Below, in pieces: positions 1-5,154 of a stretch of DNA of 5,154 bases. Source of the stretch: Sideroxydans sp. Lineage in GTDB: Bacteria > Pseudomonadota > Gammaproteobacteria > Burkholderiales > Gallionellaceae. Each line of letters opens with the position of its first letter. Position 1 is the first letter of the stretch. The notes under the pieces were generated by a model. The model had not been told where the DNA came from. It ran no database searches and saw only the letters and a list, made by a program, of their open reading frames with translations. Location: the NCBI GenBank assembly GCA_020057805.1, contig JAGVFD010000006.1:1-5154 (forward strand). Direction: 5' to 3'. The position numbers and the translations under genes were made by a program.

Positions 1-1
1 C

Positions 2-772
2 ATCATCGAAAAAATGTCGCGTATTGGACTGTTTGAGTCCGGTGGTGCAATGGTGGGTTCTTATGCATTCGCTTGCTACGGAAACATGCTGGGCGTCGAA
101 TCCTCCGCCTCGCTCAGGAGGACTGAAGACATCGATTTCTCACTGGCACGGACGATTGATATTGCGATTCAGCGCGATATACCCGCTGCGCTACAGGATG
201 TTGATGCTTCGCTCAAGGCACCGAAACAGAAGAAGCCGGGCGAGCGTCCATTTGAGATAGTGTCCGACGACGGATTCAAGGTTGAGTTTCTGACAACCAG
301 AGAGTCCCCAACAGATCGAGTTCCGGTCAGCATTGCTCAATTCGGAGTACATGCACAGCCGCTTGAGTTCATGGACTACTTGCTTAGCGATTTGCAGGAT
401 GCGGTTGTATTGAATGGCGTCGGCATCCCGGTCAGGGTTCCGAACCCGGCAAGATTCGCCGTACATAAACTGTGCATCTCGCAAATGCGTCCGGTAGGCA
501 TGCAGACGAAGATCAACAAGGATATTGCGCAAGCTGCATTCGTGATTGAGGTCTTGGCACAAGACAATCCCGGTTCCTTATCCATCGCGGTCAGTGATGC
601 CGTGAATCGTGGCGACGGGCTTTGGTATTTTGCTCAAACAGGTGTTAATAGACTTCCGTCGGATGTCATTTCAATGCTGACAGAAAGTGCCGGAGGAACA
701 TTGCCGCAGGTATCGATTGATACACGCAGCGGAAACTTTGTGCTCGATAGCGATGCGCATAGGCTGAAGTAA
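2..772 (+). CDS. Nucleotidyltransferase-fold protein, GSU2403/NTP_transf_8-like (5' partial)
   Basis: This is the C-terminal part of a predicted nucleotidyltransferase. The frame is open to the window edge through Ile-Ile-Glu-Lys before the first Met (base 14), so that Met is probably internal and the real start lies upstream. Family members are usually longer, with an N-terminal region missing here. Counting from Met14: GLFESGGAMVGSYAF (5-19) matches the strand and GS motif of the fold; EDIDF (38-42) gives the metal-binding DxD pair D39/D41; KVEFLT (89-94) probably supplies the third acid, E91. RVPNPARFAVHKLCIS (141-156), then KINKDIAQAAFVIEVL (166-181), is the helical block I recall from NTP_transf_8 proteins. 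Family members are predicted to transfer a nucleotide to an unidentified target. No membrane segment is visible. The primase-helicase gene follows after 23 bases, so co-transcription is likely. The last 40 or so residues are less family-like. The fold call is good; the substrate is unknown. Confidence 0.82.
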   Translation: MIEKMSRIGLFESGGAMVGSYAFACYGNMLGVESSASLRRTEDIDFSLARTIDIAIQRDIPAALQDVDASLKAPKQKKPGERPFEIVSDDGFKVEFLTTRESPTDRVPVSIAQFGVHAQPLEFMDYLLSDLQDAVVLNGVGIPVRVPNPARFAVHKLCISQMRPVGMQTKINKDIAQAAFVIEVLAQDNPGSLSIAVSDAVNRGDGLWYFAQTGVNRLPSDVISMLTESAGGTLPQVSIDTRSGNFVLDSDAHRLK

Positions 773-795
773 GATTCTGAACGACGAACTGTCCG

Positions 796-3210
796 ATGAT
801 TTTGAAGGCTTGGATAAACCATGGAAACGATCAGTTTTCTGAAATAGACAATTCGATGCCTGATCCATCTATCCTAATAAATCTCCAAGCTGAAAATGCA
901 CGCCTGATCACACTGCTCGAAGCTCATGGCATTGAGTGGCGCATCCCTTCGAAGCCAGAAGCCATAACGCCGCCATCTCCCTTGGAGATGGCCCCATCGA
1001 ACCTGAGCACCGATGAGAAGGTACTCTTGTTTCGTCGCCTGTTTCGTGGAAGAGACGATGTTTACCCCATACGTTGGGAAAGTCAGAAAACCGGGAAATC
1101 CGGATACGCTCCGGCTTGTGCCAATGAATGGCGTACCGGCGTATGCAATAGGCCTCGCATCAAGTGTTCCGATTGCAGCAACCGCTTGTTGAAGCCATTT
1201 TCAGATGTAGTCATTTACGACCACCTCGCGGGCGAACACACGGTTGGCGTTTACCCCTTGCTGTCCGACGACACATGCTATTTTCTCGCAGTCGATTTCG
1301 ACGAGGCTGAATGGAAAATGGATGCACAAGCCTTTGTTCAGTCTTGTCATGAACTGGGCGTACCGGTTGCGCTTGAAATATCACGCTCTGGTAATGGTGC
1401 ACATGCGTGGGTGTTCTTTGCCAGAAGGGTTTCAGCCCGGGATGCACGCCGCCTCGGCACAGCTATCATCAGCACCACGTGCGCTCGCACCCGTCAACTG
1501 AAGCTAACGTCATACGACCGGTTGTTTCCCAACCAGGACACGATGCCAAAAGGTGGATTTGGCAACCTGATAGCGCTTCCCTTGCAGAAGAGGCCGCGCG
1601 AGAACGGTCGCAGTGTGTTCGTCGATGATTCGTTGCACCCATATCCAGATCAGTGGGCATTTTTATCTGGCATCCAACCGATGCCGTTCGAGGATGTTGA
1701 ACCAACCATACTGCGCGCTACCGGTGGCACACATCCGCTGGACGTAACGTTTATCGACGAAGAAGATCACAAGGAACCTTGGAAGCGGTCTGCGCTAGTG
1801 TCCAACAAACTGGCTGGCAGCATGCCAAAATTGCTCACAGTGACGCTAGCCAATATGATTTATTTCGAGAAGGCGCAGCTACCTCAATCTTTGGCTAATC
1901 GCCTGATTCGGCTGGCCGCTTTTCAGAATCCGGAGTTCTACAAGGCACAGGCTATGCGCTTTGCTGTATGGGATAAACCCCGTGTGATTGGCTGCGCCGA
2001 AAACTATCCCAACCACATTGCACTACCGCGCGGTTGCCTGGATGCTGCTCAGGAATTGCTTCGGGAAAACGGTATCCGTTGCGAAGTGCGTGATGAACGT
2101 TTTGGAGGACAACCAATTGACGTTGCCTTTGCCGGAACACTGAGAATAGATCAGGAAGCAGCGATAGCCGGAATGTTGCATCACGATGCAGGCGTATTTT
2201 GCGCACCGACAGCATTTGGCAAAACAGTAGTTGCAGCTGCAATGATCGCCAAGCGAGGCTTCAATACACTCGTTCTTGTCCATCGGACTGAATTGCTGAA
2301 GCAGTGGCAGGAACGGTTGCAGTCCTTCCTTGGCGTTGGCAAAGGTGTGGTCGGAACCATAGGTGGTGGCAAAGCCAAACCAACCGGCATTATCGACATT
2401 GCAGTCATGCAGTCGCTGTCACGCCAAGGTGAGATCAATCCGCTCGTTGAAAACTACGGTCATGTCATTGTGGACGAATGCCACCATATCGGAGCGGTAT
2501 CGTTCGATGCCATCTTGAAACGTGTTAAAGCGAAATACGTGCTTGGGCTGACTGCAACGCCTTTCCGCCGTGATGGTCAGCAACCGATTATTTTCATGCA
2601 ATGCGGACCGATCCGCTATACAGCGGCAAAGCCTGACAGTGCGCCGCATGATTTAGAAGTTGTGCCATATCTCATCAATAATCAAATCGACCTTGCCCAA
2701 GAAGCTGGCATTCAGGACGTTTTCCGCTACCTAGCCAACGACGCAGGCCGTACCGCCATGATTGCTGCTGAAATCAAAACTGCCTTTGACCAAGGGAGAA
2801 AGGTGCTCGTGTTAACTGAACGTACAGAACACTTGGATGCTATCAAGGCGGCATTGGGTGAAAGCCCTCCATCGCTTTTTGTTCTGCATGGACGGATGTC
2901 AAAGAAACAACGCATTTTGTTGATTGACGAGCTCAATCGATTGCTCCCCGACGTACCTCGTATCCTGCTTGCCACTGGCAAGCTTGTCGGTGAGGGTTTT
3001 GACCACCCACCGCTTGATACTCTTGTGCTGGCAATGCCGATCTCATGGAAGGGTACATTGCAGCAGTACGCAGGGCGTTTGCATCGTGAACACGCAAGCA
3101 AGACCGAAGTGCGCATTATCGATTTCGTAGACACGGGGCATCCAGCTTTGTTCCGCATGTGGGAGAAACGACAACGTGGTTATCGTGCAATGGGATACGG
3201 AATCAAATAA
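796..3210 (+). CDS. TOTE-type archaeo-eukaryotic primase fused to superfamily 2 helicase
   Basis: This 804-residue protein is a predicted nucleic-acid-processing enzyme of the TOTE conflict-system type. A short coiled-coil-like helix (about 28-45, QAENARLITLLEAHGI) and a Pro-rich linker come first. Next is a possible zinc cluster, C108, C117, C124 and C127. The AEP primase domain (about 130-300) has VDFDE with D167/D169, SGNGAHAW with H203 (the sxH motif), and LFPNQDTMPKGGFGN (243-257), where D248 may be the third acid. The helicase (about 445-804) has Walker A APTAFGKT (470-477), DECHH (560-564), LTATPFRRDG (585-594), LHGRMSKKQR (697-706), LLATGKLVGEGFDHP (724-738) and the arginine-finger motif QQYAGRLHR (756-764). 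All motifs look intact. It probably unwinds DNA or RNA and may make primers, in the cytoplasm. No Shine-Dalgarno sequence precedes 796. ATG at 856 (Met21) gives a more family-like N-terminus and may be the true start. No nuclease domain is seen. Confidence 0.9.
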   Translation: MILKAWINHGNDQFSEIDNSMPDPSILINLQAENARLITLLEAHGIEWRIPSKPEAITPPSPLEMAPSNLSTDEKVLLFRRLFRGRDDVYPIRWESQKTGKSGYAPACANEWRTGVCNRPRIKCSDCSNRLLKPFSDVVIYDHLAGEHTVGVYPLLSDDTCYFLAVDFDEAEWKMDAQAFVQSCHELGVPVALEISRSGNGAHAWVFFARRVSARDARRLGTAIISTTCARTRQLKLTSYDRLFPNQDTMPKGGFGNLIALPLQKRPRENGRSVFVDDSLHPYPDQWAFLSGIQPMPFEDVEPTILRATGGTHPLDVTFIDEEDHKEPWKRSALVSNKLAGSMPKLLTVTLANMIYFEKAQLPQSLANRLIRLAAFQNPEFYKAQAMRFAVWDKPRVIGCAENYPNHIALPRGCLDAAQELLRENGIRCEVRDERFGGQPIDVAFAGTLRIDQEAAIAGMLHHDAGVFCAPTAFGKTVVAAAMIAKRGFNTLVLVHRTELLKQWQERLQSFLGVGKGVVGTIGGGKAKPTGIIDIAVMQSLSRQGEINPLVENYGHVIVDECHHIGAVSFDAILKRVKAKYVLGLTATPFRRDGQQPIIFMQCGPIRYTAAKPDSAPHDLEVVPYLINNQIDLAQEAGIQDVFRYLANDAGRTAMIAAEIKTAFDQGRKVLVLTERTEHLDAIKAALGESPPSLFVLHGRMSKKQRILLIDELNRLLPDVPRILLATGKLVGEGFDHPPLDTLVLAMPISWKGTLQQYAGRLHREHASKTEVRIIDFVDTGHPALFRMWEKRQRGYRAMGYGIK
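972..992. repeat. Perfect 9-bp hairpin inside the primase-helicase gene
   Basis: GCCATCTCC (972-980) and GGAGATGGC (984-992) are exact reverse complements around a 3-base loop, CTT. The hairpin sits over codons 59-66, the Pro-rich linker between the N-terminal helix and the primase part. No T tract follows, so it is not an obvious terminator. It may be chance or a local mRNA structure. Confidence 0.5.
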
Positions 3211-3272
3211 ACCGCGAGGTTAGAACAGTAAAAGTGCCCAGTTCCTTCCGGTTGAACACCAAGTGAAAATGA

Positions 3273-3301
3273 AAAACTCCCTTATGGAATAAGGGAGTTT
3301 T
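3273..3301. terminator. Bidirectional rho-independent terminator
   Basis: Bases 3273-3285 and 3289-3301 form a 13-bp perfect inverted repeat around a 3-base GGA loop. The stem contains CTCCC/GGGAG and is flanked by AAAA on the left and TTTT on the right, so it can act in both directions. On the plus strand it closes the primase-helicase unit, 62 bases after its TAA. On the minus strand it lies 3 bases past the CCACC-like end of the tRNA relic, the normal place for a tRNA terminator. The T tract is part of the stem and short on each side, so its strength is uncertain. Confidence 0.8.
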
Positions 3302-3330
3302 GAAGGTGGCCCTCGACAGGAATCGAACCT

Positions 3331-3374
3331 GTAATTGCCCCTTAGGAGGTGCCCCCTCTGGTGGTGCCAATTAC
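3331..3374. repeat. 7-bp inverted repeat framing the duplicated arm
   Basis: GTAATTG (3331-3337) and CAATTAC (3368-3374) are exact reverse complements, 30 bases apart, and they bracket the two 15-base units exactly. Part of this symmetry probably descends from the anticodon stem and variable loop of the parent tRNA. It could also serve as recombinase arms if this is an attachment site. Confidence 0.6.
3338..3367. repeat. Imperfect 15-bp tandem duplication of the tRNA anticodon arm
   Basis: Bases 3338-3352 (ccccttaggaggtgc) and 3353-3367 (cccctctggtggtgc) match at 12 of 15 positions and lie head to tail. The first unit contains the CCT anticodon loop in minus-strand reading. The second is a diverged extra copy whose matching loop reads CACCAGA. 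The duplication lengthens the anticodon region by one unit and would break the tRNA fold. Confidence 0.75.
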
Positions 3375-3449
3375 ATCCATATCGAATTGATTGAATTTTA
3401 GCGAGTATTTAATCGAGATGATACTGAGATATAGCGGAGTCAGCTTCGT

Positions 3450-4310
3450 TTGATCGAGTTGCTCGACACCAGTGCTGACATAGTGCTTCAAACTTATTCA
3501 AAAAGCATAAAAATGGTACGATACAAGTGTTTGGGCACAATAGAGCCATTTAGTGGAGGTTATGTGAGAGTTCATCGGATGGTTTTTCGTTTGGACTTCC
3601 AACGTCCCAACTTCGATATCATCAACAGTCCTGGAACTGTGATGAAGATTCTTAGTGGGATGGGCGAGCAATATTGGCCTGAGTTTAAAGACGACTCAGC
3701 CAATAGAAGAGTTAGCACTTCAAGCGTTGATAAAGAGAAAGGAACTCTACGTCAAATTACTGTGGAGCCAACCGCAATTACTTTTGTGCTTGAATTGGCA
3801 ACAGGAATTGATCTTAATTCTGTAGACACCGATGATGCTGTTTCAGCCTTATTTAAAGGCATACACAGCTTGTGCGACGCATTTAATATCAACGAAATTC
3901 AAAGAGCAGGGATTCGCTTCACAGCCTTGGGGGAAATCAAAGAATCTACTTCTGGATTGGGGGCGGTATTTAATAAGTTGATTGATGGCGAGTTAGTGCG
4001 TTCAGTGAACGCCAGCCTCGGTGATATTAAAGACATTGGCCTTGCGTTTGATGGTGAGGGGGCTGATAAACTATGCTATCACTGTCGTCTAGGCCCATTT
4101 GAGGTGAACGAGGCAGCTAAATATTTGACGGCTCCTACAGCTAAAGTTGTGGAGGATATTGGATCTCCTACCAACCTCATATTTGACTTGGATATATATG
4201 AGGAGAAGTTCGCTATGACAGTTAGTGCTGCCAAATGGAGTAAAAGGCCAATGGCTAAAGCAAAACAACTGGCTTTGGAAGTTCAATCGTATCTTTCTAA
4301 GAAGATTTAA
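3450..4310 (+). CDS. Uncharacterised 286-aa protein, weakly TIGR04255-like
   Basis: No function is assigned. The protein is soluble-looking and mixed alpha/beta, with no signal peptide or membrane segment. Visible landmarks are YVRVHRMVFRLDFQRPNF (38-55), QITVEPTAITFVLELA (102-117), NEIQRAGIRFTALGEI (148-163), and near the C-terminus NLIFDLDIYEE (242-252) followed by a basic helix (about 265-285). The RxGIRF and FDLDIY segments and the length recall the TIGR04255 family, which is sporadic in accessory regions, but this is a resemblance from memory. The frame opens after a TAG at 3432-3434. TTG at 3450 is the first start, with GGAG 10 bases upstream. ATG at 3513 (Met22) is the alternative and has no visible ribosome site. 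The next gene starts 2 bases after the stop, so translational coupling is likely. The gene is clearly more AT-rich than those left of the tRNA relic. It may be a sensor or scaffold for the downstream enzyme; that is a guess. Confidence 0.72.
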   Translation: MIELLDTSADIVLQTYSKSIKMVRYKCLGTIEPFSGGYVRVHRMVFRLDFQRPNFDIINSPGTVMKILSGMGEQYWPEFKDDSANRRVSTSSVDKEKGTLRQITVEPTAITFVLELATGIDLNSVDTDDAVSALFKGIHSLCDAFNINEIQRAGIRFTALGEIKESTSGLGAVFNKLIDGELVRSVNASLGDIKDIGLAFDGEGADKLCYHCRLGPFEVNEAAKYLTAPTAKVVEDIGSPTNLIFDLDIYEEKFAMTVSAAKWSKRPMAKAKQLALEVQSYLSKKI

Positions 4311-4312
4311 CT

Positions 4313-4816
4313 ATGGAAACTCTAACAACTCCGGCTGACAGTCATAGTGGTGATGCTGTTTTGTACAGCATTGGTTCGCGAAACTCCACAGGTAGGGGGG
4401 GGACATCGCTTGAGATGCCTCGCGAACGCAGGAATCCTCTGATTGCTGATTTTGGATCTTCTACGGCTGTGGCGTGGGCGGATGAAATTGCGACAGCAAA
4501 AATATTTTCATTCCCACTAGAAAAACCTGTCAGAAATGTCGCTCCTGCTCTGTTGAGGAAGCAAGTCGATGGTGTGGTGATAACTTATGATGAGGCATCA
4601 GTAAAGTGTGAACTTAATATTGGTGAGAGAGTTGTTTCTGTACAGTTACCAAGGGCGCTCTTCCCTGAAAAAATCCAATATGGTTTACCAATCTCGCTCG
4701 AGATGAGCGAGGAGGGTGGATTTCGTAAACCGAAAATTTCCACACGACAGATTGATGAGAACAGCACCTCAGAAATAGCCGCAGAATTCGACTCAATTCT
4801 TAGTGCATTCAAATAA
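4313..4816 (+). CDS. Uncharacterised 167-aa protein with disordered N-terminus
   Basis: I do not recognise this protein. Residues 1-45 are rich in Ser, Gly, Thr and Arg and look disordered. About 46-70 include a short Ala-rich helix (TAVAWADEIATAKIFSF). Residues 85-131 alternate polar and hydrophobic positions (VDGVVITYDEASVKCEL, then GERVVSVQLP and GLPISLEM), which suggests a small beta-barrel or sandwich. The tail 151-167 is a probable helix. No catalytic motif or membrane segment is visible. The ATG lies 2 bases after the previous stop, and the next gene begins 3 bases after this stop, so all three probably share one transcript. A G8 run (4395-4402, codons 28-30) near the N-terminus could slip and switch the gene off, or mark a sequencing error. 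Its place between two cassette genes suggests an adaptor or partner of the MBL enzyme. This is inferred from order alone. Confidence 0.72.
   Translation: METLTTPADSHSGDAVLYSIGSRNSTGRGGTSLEMPRERRNPLIADFGSSTAVAWADEIATAKIFSFPLEKPVRNVAPALLRKQVDGVVITYDEASVKCELNIGERVVSVQLPRALFPEKIQYGLPISLEMSEEGGFRKPKISTRQIDENSTSEIAAEFDSILSAFK
4395..4402 (+). repeat. G8 homopolymer inside the 167-aa gene
   Basis: Eight consecutive G lie over codons 28-30 (Arg-Gly-Gly) in the low-complexity N-terminal part. It is a plausible slipped-strand site, since a one-base change would frameshift the gene after about 28 residues. Confidence 0.85.
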
Positions 4817-4819
4817 AAA

Positions 4820-5154
4820 TTGCTTCGAATTTACATTCTGAATGTTGGGCATGGTGATTCGATAGTTCTCGAATATCATGCTGAAGATGGAGTGAAAAGT
4901 TTCGGAGTTATCGACTCTAATTGCAAGTCTGGCACCACTCCCAAAGCATTAGAGCTTCTCAAGTCGCTAGGAGCAACTTCATTAAGTTTTGTCGCAATTA
5001 CTCATCCCCATGCGGATCACTACATGGGGATGAGCGCAATCCTCAAGCATTACGCCAATCAGATTGATATGCTTTACACCTTTCCGATGAAGAAAGAGGA
5101 TGCGTACATTAAAAAAATAATTAGCAACTATAAGAAATATGCTGTCGGGACTGA
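4820..5154 (+). CDS. Metallo-beta-lactamase-fold hydrolase, ComEC/Rec2-like (3' partial)
   Basis: This is the N-terminal 111 codons of a metallo-beta-lactamase-fold enzyme; the gene runs past the window end. It opens with LRIYILNVGHGDSIVLEY (2-19), matching the first strands and GxGDS motif of the ComEC C-terminal MBL domain. FGVIDSN (28-34) is the second strand with its Asp. AITHPHADHYMGM (59-71) carries the zinc-binding HxHxDH: H62, H64, D66 and H67. These residues are all present, so the enzyme is probably an active di-metal hydrolase, with nucleic acid or a phosphodiester a likely but unproven substrate. No membrane segment is seen in this part, unlike full ComEC. The start is close to forced: the preceding gene's TAA is in frame, TTG at 4820 is the first start codon after it, and later ATG or GTG codons would remove the GHGDS motif. 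The 3-base gap implies coupling with the 167-aa gene. It is the likely effector of the cassette. Confidence 0.82.
   Translation, partial: MLRIYILNVGHGDSIVLEYHAEDGVKSFGVIDSNCKSGTTPKALELLKSLGATSLSFVAITHPHADHYMGMSAILKHYANQIDMLYTFPMKKEDAYIKKIISNYKKYAVGT

Larger units (their letters stand above)
3305..3381 (-). pseudogene. tRNA-Arg(CCT) relic, probable integration/attachment site
   Basis: Read on the minus strand, this is the 3' half of a tRNA-Arg with anticodon CCT. The T-arm is perfect: ACAGG / TTCGATT loop / CCTGT (3316-3332). The anticodon loop CTCCTAA (3342-3348) places CCT at 3344-3346, followed by GGGGC (3337-3341). The 3' end is CGAGGGC then CCACC (3305-3315), one base longer than a normal acceptor strand before CCA. 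A D-loop-like ATGGAT remains at 3375-3380. No acceptor 5' strand able to pair with CGAGGGC is found further upstream on that strand, and the 5' anticodon strand GGCAC pairs poorly with GGGGC. From memory, E. coli argW shares the TCCTAAGGG and GGTTCGATTCCTG stretches. The 3' halves of tRNA genes are common attachment sites, so this may be the copy displaced when an element integrated. It is unlikely to be a working tRNA. Confidence 0.7.

Noticed and set aside
191..562. A 123-codon minus-strand open frame
   Set aside because: It lies opposite the nucleotidyltransferase core and has no domain features.
2727..3158. A 143-codon minus-strand open frame
   Set aside because: It lies wholly opposite conserved helicase motifs, its translation is Ser/Arg/Cys-rich with no recognisable domain, and it has the look of a shadow frame.
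796..3210. Type I or III restriction subunit
   Set aside because: The helicase has restriction-like SF2 motifs, but the N-terminal DxD plus sxH AEP signature and the FPNQDTMPKGGFGN block identify a primase-helicase, and no nuclease or specificity gene is adjacent.
3338..3367. Start of a CRISPR array
   Set aside because: There are only two adjoining 15-base units with no spacer between them, and their origin as a tRNA anticodon arm explains them.
3305..3381. An intact, working tRNA-Arg(CCT)
   Set aside because: No 5' acceptor strand pairs with CGAGGGC, the D-arm is mostly missing, the anticodon stem has two mismatches and carries a duplicated unit, and the 3' end is one base too long before CCA.
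3391..3425. Promoter for the three-gene cassette (TTGAAT at 3391 with GATACT at 3420)
   Set aside because: The spacing of 23 bases is too long, and the better-spaced upstream hexamer TTTAGC is a poor match, so no promoter can be supported.
4375..4382. TTCGCGAA palindrome as an operator
   Set aside because: It is a single 8-base palindrome inside a coding region with no second copy near a promoter, so chance is sufficient.

Overview
The window holds two unrelated gene blocks, separated at about 3210-3450 by a terminator and a damaged tRNA-Arg(CCT) sequence on the minus strand. The tRNA relic resembles proteobacterial tRNA-Arg(CCT) from memory, and both blocks carry gene types typical of bacterial conflict or defence islands. 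The best guess is an accessory island at a tRNA-Arg integration hotspot in a mid-GC gamma- or betaproteobacterium. No species can be named from the sequence.

Left block (1-3210, plus strand). The first gene runs in from outside the window. It is the C-terminal part of a nucleotidyltransferase-fold protein of the GSU2403 / NTP_transf_8 type, with a GS(Y) motif, a DxD pair and a C-terminal helical core. Only 23 bases later comes an 804-codon gene. It fuses a predicted zinc-binding Cys cluster, an archaeo-eukaryotic primase (AEP) domain of the kind described in TOTE conflict systems, and a complete superfamily 2 helicase. The pair is probably one transcription unit acting on nucleic acid. The first 20 codons of the primase-helicase are doubtful, because the same DNA is also open and protein-like in another frame (768-842).

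Junction (3211-3449). A 13-bp inverted repeat with A and T flanks (3273-3301) is a likely bidirectional terminator. Next, on the minus strand, is the 3' half of a tRNA-Arg(CCT): CCACC-like end, perfect T-arm and a CCT anticodon loop. Its 5' half is degraded and its anticodon arm is duplicated in tandem with a 15-base period. This looks like a used integration site or a tRNA pseudogene.

Right block (3450-5154, plus strand) is visibly more AT-rich than the left. It is a compact cassette of three genes with gaps of 2 and 3 bases. They are an uncharacterised 286-aa protein loosely like the TIGR04255 family, an uncharacterised 167-aa protein with a disordered N-terminus and a G8 run, and the start of a metallo-beta-lactamase-fold hydrolase like the ComEC/Rec2 C-terminal domain, with HPHADH. 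The first and third genes probably start with TTG. This cassette is the best candidate in the window for an undescribed system, with the MBL enzyme as the likely effector. That role is inference from gene order only.
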